Assembly (NCBI GenBank): GCA_031255075.1
Contig: JAIRTF010000317.1
Location: 1 to 8,659 of the forward strand
Origin: Bifidobacteriaceae bacterium
GTDB taxonomy: Bacteria > Actinomycetota > Actinomycetes > Actinomycetales > WQXJ01
DNA: 8,659 bases
Reading direction: 5' to 3'
This document shows, one piece after another, positions 1 through 5,932 of the stretch. Within the stretch, counting starts at the first letter, position 1. Every line of letters begins with the position of its first letter. A program made the translations under genes and the position numbers. The notes under the pieces were generated by a model. The model was not told where the DNA came from, did not search any database, and saw only the letters and a list, made by a program, of their open reading frames with translations.

Positions 1-349
1 ACAGCGCAAAGCGGACATCGAAATTTTCGTCTTCCCAGCTAGCCGGTCCGGCTTGGCCCAACAGCGACTCCAGGTGGGAGCGGCCGGCTTTGGTCAGCCC
101 GTAGACTATCCGTCCCCGCCGCGAGCCGGCCAAACTGCCCTGACCGGAGGGATCCTCCGGATCTTCCGAGGCTTCGATCAGGCCCCGCGCGGCCAGGGCC
201 TTGAGGCACGGGTAGAGCGAACCGTAGGAGAACGGGCGCAGCATGCCAAGCATCTCATTGAGGCGTTTGCGCAGTTGGTAGCCGTGCATGCGGGCCGTGT
301 GGAGCAGGCCCAAGATGGCCAACTCAAGGACGGCGGAACGGTTGCGCAC
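1..349 (-). CDS. PadR-family transcriptional regulator (N-terminal part, cut by window edge)
   Basis: DNA-binding repressor of the PadR family; only the first 116 residues lie in the window and the 3' end is cut off. Residues 7-62 form the PadR winged helix: a first helix with LELAILGLL, then the MHGYQLRKRL recognition region, FSYGSLYPCLKAL and RGLIEA. The wing follows, with an unusually long Asp/Glu/Pro/Ser/Gly-rich hairpin (residues 61-80) leading into RGRIVYGLTKAGR. The C-terminal dimerisation helix would lie beyond the edge. I chose the GTG at 349 because AAAGAAG sits just upstream and a good promoter lies 40-70 bases upstream. An in-frame ATG at 397 would place the operator inside the gene and precede the predicted transcript start. 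From memory, this LELAILGLL subtype often lies next to inositol-3-phosphate synthase in actinobacteria; any such partner would be off the left edge. Family call is firm; the target is unknown. Confidence 0.9.
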   Translation of the reverse strand, partial: MRNRSAVLELAILGLLHTARMHGYQLRKRLNEMLGMLRPFSYGSLYPCLKALAARGLIEASEDPEDPSGQGSLAGSRRGRIVYGLTKAGRSHLESLLGQAGPASWEDENFDVRFAL

Positions 350-377
350 GGGCTTCTTTCGCAGTTGAACTACTGGG

Positions 378-398
378 GATGTATCGAAATGATACATC
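378..398. promoter_or_regulatory. Inverted repeat, probable PadR operator
   Basis: Two perfect 8-base arms, GATGTATC (378-385) and GATACATC (391-398), flank a 5-base spacer. The repeat covers the -10 box of the PadR promoter. PadR proteins are known to bind AT-rich inverted repeats with ATGT/ACAT half-sites, often in their own promoters, so autorepression is the natural reading. That the encoded protein binds here is inference; the palindrome itself is directly visible. Confidence 0.65.
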
Positions 399-418
399 TT
401 GACATTACATCTTGTCGA
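389..418 (-). promoter_or_regulatory. Promoter of the PadR gene
   Basis: On the minus strand, TCGACA (418-413, one mismatch to TTGACA) and TATCAT (394-389, one mismatch to TATAAT) are 18 bases apart. Transcription would start near 382, giving a leader of about 33 bases before the GTG at 349. It is the best consensus promoter in the window. Confidence 0.6.
393..414. repeat. Direct repeat of TACATCTTG beside the operator
   Basis: TACATCTTG occurs at 393-401 and again at 406-414, 13 bases apart. The first copy contains the right half-site of the operator, so the second supplies a third TACAT half-site between the -35 and -10 boxes of the PadR promoter. It may be an auxiliary repressor contact. 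Confidence 0.5.
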
Positions 419-636
419 TGTTCCGGTCAAACCTAACGGGTTGACCTGTCGGGCGCTAGGCGCCAGTTTGGCCATTCCGCAGCCCGAGATCCAAGCCTGT
501 CCGCCGCACGGTTTGGGACCGTCAAAACCGCCGCCCTAAGAGCCTCAACCGAACCGCCGGGCCGTCTAGGACCTCCAAGGCCGGACCAATAAATGATCAG
601 AGATACCAGTTGACTATCGTTTTGGCCAAGAGGTCC
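419..636. other. Intergenic region between the PadR gene and the glycosyltransferase gene
   Basis: No open reading frame here has recognisable protein features. Two small inverted repeats are visible: GGCGC-TAG-GCGCC (452-464) and ACGGT-N5-ACCGT (508-522). A TTGACT at 610-615 resembles a -35 box but is 21 bases from the -10 box of the next gene, which is too far for a normal promoter. I see no RNA gene or riboswitch fold I could name. Confidence 0.4.
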
Positions 637-642
637 TAAAGT
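637..642 (+). promoter_or_regulatory. -10 box of a leaderless promoter for the glycosyltransferase gene
   Basis: TAAAGT fits the actinobacterial TANNNT -10 pattern and ends exactly 7 bases before the GTG at 650, so transcription would begin at or next to the start codon. No ribosome binding site lies at a usable distance; the nearest purine run, AAGAGG, is about 15 bases away. Confidence 0.55.
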
Positions 643-649
643 AGTTGTA

Positions 650-1459
650 GTGAGCGGACAAACTTCCCAGCCCCAGCGAATATCACCCGCGCAGCGCGTG
701 GCAGTAATCATCCCTGCCAAGAACGAATCCGGCCGGATAGCGGCCACCGTCCAAAGCGTCAAAGCGATTCCGCTGGTGGACCTGATTCTGGTGGTCGATG
801 ACGGCTCCCAGGACCAAACCCGATCCAAAGCCCAAGACGCCGGTGCCGTAGTAGTCCGCCACTCTCACAACCAAGGCAAAGCTGCGGCGATGGAAACCGG
901 CGCCGCCATCGTGGCAATGCGTGACGTGGAAGGCGCTCCACCCCGACTGTTGCTGTTCTTGGACGCCGATCTGGGAGAGACCGCCGCCCACGCCGCCCCG
1001 CTGGTCAAACCAGTCGCCGAAGGCGAAGCCGATTTCACCATCGCTGTGCTGCCACCCCAACTTGGGGCAGCCGGCTTTGGCGCCGTGGTGCGGCTGGCCC
1101 GCAAAGGAATTGCCAGAGCCACCCGCTTCACCGCCAGGGCGCCGCTGTCTGGGCAACGCTGCTTGACCCGCGAAGCCTATGAGGCGGCCACGCCGCTGGC
1201 CCGCGGCTGGGGAGTGGAAGTCGGCATGACAATCGACCTGCTGCGCCAAGGCTTTTCCGTCCAGGAAGTCGAATGCGATTTGCGCCACCGCCCGTCCGGC
1301 CGCTCCGCCCGCGGGGTAGCCCACCGCTTGGCCCAGTTCCGCGACGTGTCGATGGCGCTGACCGCCCGGGGCATCAAACTGTCCACCCTGCGGCTGGGCC
1401 GCAAAGTCAAGCAGTTGACGAGCCGTGGGCGTCCGCCGCGGCGTCCCGAGCCGTCCTGA
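650..1459 (+). CDS. Family 2 glycosyltransferase
   Basis: Inverting GT-A glycosyltransferase of 269 residues, probably transferring sugar from a nucleotide-sugar donor. After a short polar N-terminus comes VAVIIPAKNESGRI (residues 17-30), the first strand and loop of the family. The nucleotide-binding VVDDGSQD follows (48-55), and the metal-binding DAD lies within LLFLDADLGE (101-110). Further motifs are PLSGQR (165-170) and GWGVEVGMTIDLL (186-198), as in dolichol-phosphate-mannose-synthase-like and glucosyl-3-phosphoglycerate-synthase-like enzymes. There is no membrane segment, so it is cytosolic or peripheral; the tail is basic (last 25 residues rich in Arg/Lys/Pro). The GTG start is supported by its leaderless geometry. 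The last 53 bases overlap the oppositely oriented membrane-protein gene. Fold and catalytic type are clear; donor and acceptor cannot be read from the sequence. Confidence 0.88.
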   Translation: MSGQTSQPQRISPAQRVAVIIPAKNESGRIAATVQSVKAIPLVDLILVVDDGSQDQTRSKAQDAGAVVVRHSHNQGKAAAMETGAAIVAMRDVEGAPPRLLLFLDADLGETAAHAAPLVKPVAEGEADFTIAVLPPQLGAAGFGAVVRLARKGIARATRFTARAPLSGQRCLTREAYEAATPLARGWGVEVGMTIDLLRQGFSVQEVECDLRHRPSGRSARGVAHRLAQFRDVSMALTARGIKLSTLRLGRKVKQLTSRGRPPRRPEPS

Positions 1460-3623
1460 CCAGCGCCGCAGTGAACAGTGGCCCACAGACCGCCAGCACG
1501 CAAGCCGCCACCACCAGGCCCGAATCGTTGACCAGCGAACCGATGGCAGCCGCCACCAACAGCCCACCGGCCACCGGCTTCAACAACGGTTGACGGCGCC
1601 ACGCCTTGGAGGTGACCGGTGCCAGGCCGCCACGTTTCCACACCCACCGCAACAGCAGCGCCGCCAGACCAAAAACCACCAACGGCACCAGGCTCAGGCG
1701 GGCCCAAGCCAGCCCCTTACCGAGCAGCATTGACCAGGCCTGCCCATGGATCAAACTGTCCACGAAGCCGCCCAGATGGGTCCACTTTTCCGGCCCCCGC
1801 AGGTAGTCCACCACCGCCAGGGCCACACCAACTGCCGCGCCCGCGCCAACCGCGCCCAGCAAACGCCGTTTGGTCAGGCGGACATCAGCCGCCAACAACG
1901 CCGCCACCACGAAGGCCACCGCCGCGCCGATGCCGCCGCCCAGGTCCGCGCCCAACGGCGGCGCGCCATCGACCACCACCACAACCAAGCCGACAGCCCC
2001 CACCACCGTGGCCGTCAGCCGCGGCCAACCCTTTTGCCAAGCCCACCCGGCCACCACCACACAGGCCAGCAGACCGCCGGTGACCAGCACCGCGAAGGCC
2101 GGGTTGGAGTAGCCGTAGAAGCGGGCGCCGAGCAGGGTTTCGTAACCCATCGGCGTGTCACGGATGAACCGGCCACCCAAGAACGGGTCGGCAATCAGCA
2201 CCGCGGCCGTCACCAGGCCAACTATGGCCGGCCGCAGAATGGGCCACCGCGCCAGCCGCCCAGCCCACCACGCCAGAATGGCTGTGACCAGCGCAAACGC
2301 CACGGTCAGTAGACACCAAATGACCAGCGGCGCAGGCGTTCGCCACCACGGCACCGCGCCGGCCATGAAACCGGCCGCCGGCAACGCCCCCGCTGTCAAA
2401 GCCATGAACTCGGTCCGCCAGCCGGTCACCGGTTCCCGCCGGGCGCCGTTCACCAACAACGGCCCAAACATGGCCACCACTGCTATCAACAACACCACCG
2501 CGAAGCCGATGGGCGCGTAGTTCGAGGCCGCTTCGGCGTGCTGCCGCATATCCGTCAGCCGGTCTAGGACATACCGCGGCGACACATCGGTCACGGCGGC
2601 GCTCCATGGATTGACCGGGCCAACCGGCGCGGGCACCACATAGGACTTGATCACGTCTGTGAGCTCCCAGGTCAACCCCAGGCCAGGAGTCTTGGTGGCG
2701 CGGGATTCAATCAACCCCCCGGCACCCAGAGGGGCGGTGCGGGGCCCCGGTGGCCAACGCTCAATCAACAAGCCCAAGCCAAAGTCAGGGGGCTGGTCAA
2801 CCGTCAGCGAGGCGATCACTATCCGGGCCGAGGTGTTTTCCCGGGCCAGCCCGCGCAGCACAGCGCCGATCCGTTGGTCAAGCGTGGCCAGATTGGTCTG
2901 GCGGCCACCGCTGGTTACATCTATGACCACCACGCCGGCGCCTTCGGCCAGGGCTGCGCTCACCGGTTCCTCCCAGCCTTGGCGGAGCGGATCAGCGTAC
3001 GAGTCGGTTGGCGTGGGTTGGTAGCCGGCGGTCAGACGGCCAGCGGAATCCGCCAAGGCGACAGCTGCTCCGGGGCCAACCGCCACTGCTGAGACACCGG
3101 CCTCTTCAATCCATGGACCCAACTGGCCCAGTTGGTCGGGGGCGCGGTCCATGCGGGCCACCGCCGTCAACTCCTCCCAACCGGGTACTTGACCGGCCAC
3201 CGGTTCCGGCAGCGCGCCGCACAGCGGCTGCGGGTCCGTCTCCTCGCCGCCGCCACCAACCACGGTCTGCGGAGCGCCGGTCCCAGCGCCCAGGGCCAGC
3301 CAGCCTTGGGCCGGACAGGCACCGGCTTGGCGGCCTTGGTTGACCAGATTGACCGCCAGGGCGGCATTGGACAACGCAGCCGAAAGGGTGGGGCTTTCAT
3401 CCGTCGAGACATCTGACCAAGTGACACCAGTCAGGCCAATCACCACCACCGGAACTGGCGGCTGGTGGTCCGCAGCGCTCCGGCTGTCTTCCGCAGCCCA
3501 GGTGGCCTGGACCGGCGCTGCCAGCACCACCAACCCGGCGATGGCCGCCACCAACAGCGCCATCAAGCCGTTCAGGGCCGGCGGCGCAGCCCAGCCGGAC
3601 AGCCGCCGTTCAGACCCTTTCAC
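1407..3623 (-). CDS. Polytopic membrane protein with degenerate alkaline-phosphatase-like outer domain
   Basis: Protein of about 738 residues; numbering below counts from an alternative in-frame GTG at 3632. A hydrophobic anchor or signal (about 21-46) is followed by an extracytoplasmic domain to about 370. That domain starts with PVVVIGLTGVTWSDV, followed by CPAQGWLALGAGTG, and resembles the alkaline-phosphatase superfamily core. The usual metal-binding Asp/His sets are not evident, so it may be non-catalytic. Cys106 and Cys138 could form a disulfide. About ten to eleven hydrophobic segments follow (373-394, 407-428, 434-456, 467-485, 510-532, 540-556, 566-583, 591-610, 645-664, 685-699, 704-725). 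Conserved-looking patches are ARFYGYSNPAF, GADLGGG, THLGGF and VNDSG. From memory, similar uncharacterised proteins occur in many actinobacteria. I prefer GTG 3623 because TAAGGT lies 7 bases upstream; GTG 3632 is the alternative. It is divergent from pheA. Function is unknown. Confidence 0.85.
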   Translation of the reverse strand: MKGSERRLSGWAAPPALNGLMALLVAAIAGLVVLAAPVQATWAAEDSRSAADHQPPVPVVVIGLTGVTWSDVSTDESPTLSAALSNAALAVNLVNQGRQAGACPAQGWLALGAGTGAPQTVVGGGGEETDPQPLCGALPEPVAGQVPGWEELTAVARMDRAPDQLGQLGPWIEEAGVSAVAVGPGAAVALADSAGRLTAGYQPTPTDSYADPLRQGWEEPVSAALAEGAGVVVIDVTSGGRQTNLATLDQRIGAVLRGLARENTSARIVIASLTVDQPPDFGLGLLIERWPPGPRTAPLGAGGLIESRATKTPGLGLTWELTDVIKSYVVPAPVGPVNPWSAAVTDVSPRYVLDRLTDMRQHAEAASNYAPIGFAVVLLIAVVAMFGPLLVNGARREPVTGWRTEFMALTAGALPAAGFMAGAVPWWRTPAPLVIWCLLTVAFALVTAILAWWAGRLARWPILRPAIVGLVTAAVLIADPFLGGRFIRDTPMGYETLLGARFYGYSNPAFAVLVTGGLLACVVVAGWAWQKGWPRLTATVVGAVGLVVVVVDGAPPLGADLGGGIGAAVAFVVAALLAADVRLTKRRLLGAVGAGAAVGVALAVVDYLRGPEKWTHLGGFVDSLIHGQAWSMLLGKGLAWARLSLVPLVVFGLAALLLRWVWKRGGLAPVTSKAWRRQPLLKPVAGGLLVAAAIGSLVNDSGLVVAACVLAVCGPLFTAALVRTARDAAADAHGSSTA

Positions 3624-3630
3624 GGTGCCC

Positions 3631-3636
3631 ACCTTA
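3631..3636 (-). promoter_or_regulatory. -10 box of a leaderless promoter for the membrane-protein gene
   Basis: On the minus strand TAAGGT (TANNNT type) ends 7 bases before the GTG at 3623, matching the arrangement at the glycosyltransferase and serS genes. This decides the choice of start. A rival reading is that the same bases (AAGGTGGG) act as a ribosome binding site for GTG 3623. A third is that AGGGA further upstream serves GTG 3632. Confidence 0.45.
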
Positions 3637-3678
3637 GTGTCCCTAGGTCCGCGGCTGGCCCGCTTTGCCGCAGCCGAC

Positions 3679-3684
3679 TAGGCT
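3679..3684 (+). promoter_or_regulatory. Probable -10 box of the pheA promoter
   Basis: TAGGCT, the same hexamer found before serS, lies 43 bases before the pheA start. Transcription would begin near 3692 and give a leader of about 36 bases. No convincing -35 box is seen 17-18 bases upstream. The leader contains no phenylalanine-rich leader peptide and no attenuator-like pair of hairpins. Confidence 0.4.
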
Positions 3685-3717
3685 TCCAGCCGGGGATTCG
3701 GCCCCGCCACAACCCAC

Positions 3718-3723
3718 GGAGGA
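3718..3723 (+). promoter_or_regulatory. Ribosome binding site of pheA
   Basis: GGAGGA ends 4 bases before the ATG at 3728. It settles the start in favour of this ATG over an in-frame TTG at 3665 that would add 21 residues unlike any prephenate dehydratase. Confidence 0.8.
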
Positions 3724-3727
3724 CACC

Positions 3728-4690
3728 ATGACCACGCCGCCGCGCTACGCCTATCTCGGTCCGGCCGGCACCTTCACCGAGGAGGCGCTGCACCGGGTGG
3801 CCAGCCCGGACACGGCCGAACTGCTACCCCAACCTGATGTCATCAGTGCCATCGATGCGGTCCGCGAAGGCGCGGCTGACTTCGCTGTGGTGGCTATCGA
3901 AAACTCGGTCGAAGGCGGTGTGACAGCTGTGCTGGACGCCCTGGCGGAAGGCCGGCCGCTGGTCATCACCAAGGAAATCCTGGTGCCGGTGGCCTTCTCA
4001 GTGGCTTGCAACGCCGGCACCCGCCTGAAAGACGTCACTGCTGTGGCCGCCCATCCACACGCCTGGGCCCAGTGCCGCAACTGGTTGCGCACCAACCTGC
4101 CCGGAGTGCAGCACGTCTCAGCCAGCTCCAACACGGCCTCCGCCGCCCTGCTGGAGCGCATCGCCAAAGGCGAAGTTTCGGCTGATCTGGCTGATTTTGA
4201 AGCAGCCCTGGTACCGCCGGCCGCCGTAGAACGCTACGGCTTGGAGGTATTGGCCACCGGCGTAGCGGACAACCCCACCGCGGTCACCCGGTTTGTGCTG
4301 ATCACACGCCCAGGTGAGGTGCCACCGCCAACCGGGGCAGACAAGACCACCCTGTCCGTGGCCCTGCCGGATGAACGGTCCGGCGCGCTGTTGGAGCTGT
4401 TGGAACAGTTCTCCACCCGGGGCATCAACCTGACACGGATTGAATCGCGACCCTCCGGTGACACCCTGGGCCGGTACCTGTTCTCGATTGACGCGGAGGC
4501 GCATGTGGCCGAGCCGCGCATGGCCGAAGCCTTGGTCGGCTTGCATCGATTTTCGCCGCGCGTGCGTTACCTGGGTTCCTATCCGAAGGCTGACTTTGTT
4601 CCGACCAAGTTGCGTGGTGGCACCTTGGCCGCGGATTACACCTCCGCGCAGAGCTGGGTTGCCGCCGTCCAGGCCGGCACCGCCGTTTAG
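3728..4690 (+). CDS. pheA: Prephenate dehydratase
   Basis: Cytosolic enzyme converting prephenate to phenylpyruvate, the committed step of phenylalanine synthesis. At 320 residues it has the length of the monofunctional actinobacterial enzymes, without a chorismate mutase domain. The catalytic domain starts with YAYLGPAGTFTEEA (residues 7-20), then AIENSVEGGV (57-65) and the catalytic TRF triplet in NPTAVTRFVLI (182-192). A regulatory ACT domain follows (about 207-285) with SGALLELLEQF (218-228) and the phenylalanine-binding ESRP (239-242), so feedback inhibition by phenylalanine is expected. About 35 less conserved residues form the tail. It is divergent from the membrane-protein gene, with 104 bases between the two starts, and convergent with the lipid kinase gene. 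All key motifs are intact. Confidence 0.98.
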   Translation: MTTPPRYAYLGPAGTFTEEALHRVASPDTAELLPQPDVISAIDAVREGAADFAVVAIENSVEGGVTAVLDALAEGRPLVITKEILVPVAFSVACNAGTRLKDVTAVAAHPHAWAQCRNWLRTNLPGVQHVSASSNTASAALLERIAKGEVSADLADFEAALVPPAAVERYGLEVLATGVADNPTAVTRFVLITRPGEVPPPTGADKTTLSVALPDERSGALLELLEQFSTRGINLTRIESRPSGDTLGRYLFSIDAEAHVAEPRMAEALVGLHRFSPRVRYLGSYPKADFVPTKLRGGTLAADYTSAQSWVAAVQAGTAV

Positions 4691-4715
4691 CCTGCCCAGC
4701 TTTTTCTTGCCCGAT

Positions 4716-4729
4716 GCCGCGCCCGCGGC
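4716..4729. repeat. Short GC-rich inverted repeat after pheA
   Basis: GCCGCG and CGCGGC are separated by two bases, 26 bases after the pheA stop codon. It could form a small hairpin and contribute to 3'-end formation. No T-run follows it on either strand, so it is not a classical terminator on its own. Confidence 0.35.
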
Positions 4730-4739
4730 TCCCAAAGTT

Positions 4740-4779
4740 CCGCCTAGTTGGGTGGTCCAACCGCCAAGGACCTAGGCGG
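4740..4779. terminator. Inverted repeat between convergent pheA and lipid kinase genes, possible bidirectional terminator
   Basis: Perfect 8-base arms CCGCCTAG (4740-4747) and CTAGGCGG (4772-4779) enclose a 24-base loop that itself holds TTGG-N5-CCAA (4748-4760). It lies where two transcripts meet, as bidirectional terminators do. The right arm contains the TAG stop codon of the lipid kinase gene. No T-tract follows on either strand, which is common in GC-rich actinobacteria but makes the call tentative. Confidence 0.45.
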
Positions 4780-5932
4780 GAGAGTTGTCGGTCTCAGGGG
4801 CCTGTTTGGCGACCCGCACTGACAGGGCCAACGGCTCAACCCAGGCTTCAAGGGTGGCGGCTTTGCCGACCAGTTCGCCATCAATCTGAACCAATTGATC
4901 GTCTTCGCAACTGAAGGCAATCCGTTCGCCTTGCCGGTAAACCATCCGACCTGAAGCCCAGGCCGGTGACCAGCGCAAGCCGACCGAGTGCAACAGCACT
5001 TGAAAAGCCAGCGCCGCCCAGCCGATCAGCCCGTGCCGGGTTTCGGCGACAGCCAAATCAAGTTGGCCATCCGCCAGGTCCGCGTCCGGCACCAACGTCA
5101 ACCCGGCCGGCAGCAGACCACAGTTGCCAACCATGGCCGAACGCACCTGAGCGGTTCTGGAAGACCCATCCACGGTGATGGAAGCTTTGATCGGCTTGCC
5201 GGATAGGTGGTTGATGCCGCTGATGAAATAGGCCGGCCAACCCAAGCGGCGTTTCAAGCCGGAATCGGTGCCGGAAACCATGGCGGCATCGAACCCCAAA
5301 CCTGAGATGACCAAGAAGGTCTGGCCGTTGAAGACGCTCTGACCGGCGGCATCGGCAGCGGATAGGCGGCCCACGTCAATCCGGCGGCGGTGTCCGGTCA
5401 ACGCCACTTCCAACGCGTCCCGCGCGGACAACATGGGCAAACCCAGGTTGCGGGCCAGCAGGTTGGCGGTGCCGAGCGGCACAATGCCCATCGGCACATC
5501 GCCGCCGGCCAGGCCGTGGGCCACCGCCCGGACCGTGCCGTCACCGCCGGCGGCGACAACCGTGCGGACCCGCCCGGCGGCCGCCGCTTGTTTGGCTTGG
5601 TCGGTGCCGGGGGATTCGATGGTCGTGTCAAACCACAGCGGTTCACTCAGGCCCAGGTCGTGGCACATGCCGTGAGCGGCCTGTTTGAAATCGTCATAGC
5701 CGGTCTTCGACGGGTTGGCGACGAAAGCCACCCGGTCCGCAGCGGGCGAATCGCGGCGCAGTTGGGCGGCGCGGGCCAAGGTTCGTTTGACCCTCCGCAA
5801 GCGCAGGGACACAATCACCAGGGCGATGGCGCCGACCAAGGCCACCACGGCGCCCGCGATGGCAAAGACCAGGGTCCAGTCCACAGTTCTATTGTGCCCA
5901 ACGTGGGTTGGTTTCGTGGATCCTTTGCTCAC
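4772..5932 (-). CDS. Diacylglycerol/lipid kinase (DagK/YegS family), membrane-anchored
   Basis: Predicted ATP-dependent lipid kinase of 386 residues that phosphorylates diacylglycerol or a related lipid at the inner face of the membrane. One transmembrane helix (about 20-42) is followed by a basic stretch (44-60), then the kinase domain from VAFVANPSKTG (68-78). Visible motifs are the nucleotide-binding AAGGDGTVRAVAHGL (127-141), PLGTANLLARNLGL (152-165), GLGFDAAM (211-218), DADLADGQLDLAV (283-295) and QIDGE (349-353), where the Glu matches the catalytic base of bacterial DgkB. The GTG at 5932 is supported by GGGAGG 8 bases upstream. This start lies inside the WD40 gene (44-base overlap), so the two are probably co-expressed. 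DagK-like genes near pheA and serS are, from memory, recurrent in actinobacteria. Family is firm; the lipid substrate is inferred. Confidence 0.93.
   Translation of the reverse strand: MSKGSTKPTHVGHNRTVDWTLVFAIAGAVVALVGAIALVIVSLRLRRVKRTLARAAQLRRDSPAADRVAFVANPSKTGYDDFKQAAHGMCHDLGLSEPLWFDTTIESPGTDQAKQAAAAGRVRTVVAAGGDGTVRAVAHGLAGGDVPMGIVPLGTANLLARNLGLPMLSARDALEVALTGHRRRIDVGRLSAADAAGQSVFNGQTFLVISGLGFDAAMVSGTDSGLKRRLGWPAYFISGINHLSGKPIKASITVDGSSRTAQVRSAMVGNCGLLPAGLTLVPDADLADGQLDLAVAETRHGLIGWAALAFQVLLHSVGLRWSPAWASGRMVYRQGERIAFSCEDDQLVQIDGELVGKAATLEAWVEPLALSVRVAKQAPETDNSPA

Noticed and set aside
350..397. Longer PadR start at ATG 397
   Set aside because: It would lie upstream of the predicted transcript start, place the operator in the coding sequence, and add 16 residues not typical of the family. 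It is in frame, so it is not fully excluded.
402..430. Alternative PadR promoter TTGACC-N17-TAATGT
   Set aside because: Possible on spacing, but its -10 box fits consensus less well than TATCAT, and the operator would then lie at the transcript start. Kept only as an alternative.
399..430. Plus-strand TTGACA at 399-404 as a promoter reading toward the glycosyltransferase gene
   Set aside because: The hexamer is a perfect -35 box, but no -10-like sequence is found 16-19 bases downstream.
610..642. TTGACT as -35 box for the glycosyltransferase promoter
   Set aside because: The gap of 21 bases to TAAAGT is outside the normal range; only the -10 box is called.
1619..2520. Long plus-strand reading frames opposite the membrane-protein gene
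   Set aside because: Their Pro/Arg/His/Thr-rich, low-complexity translations are typical antisense shadows of a GC-rich gene and show no domain.
3665..3727. Longer pheA start at an in-frame TTG (3665)
   Set aside because: A strong GGAGGA site precedes the ATG at 3728, and the protein then starts as family members do.
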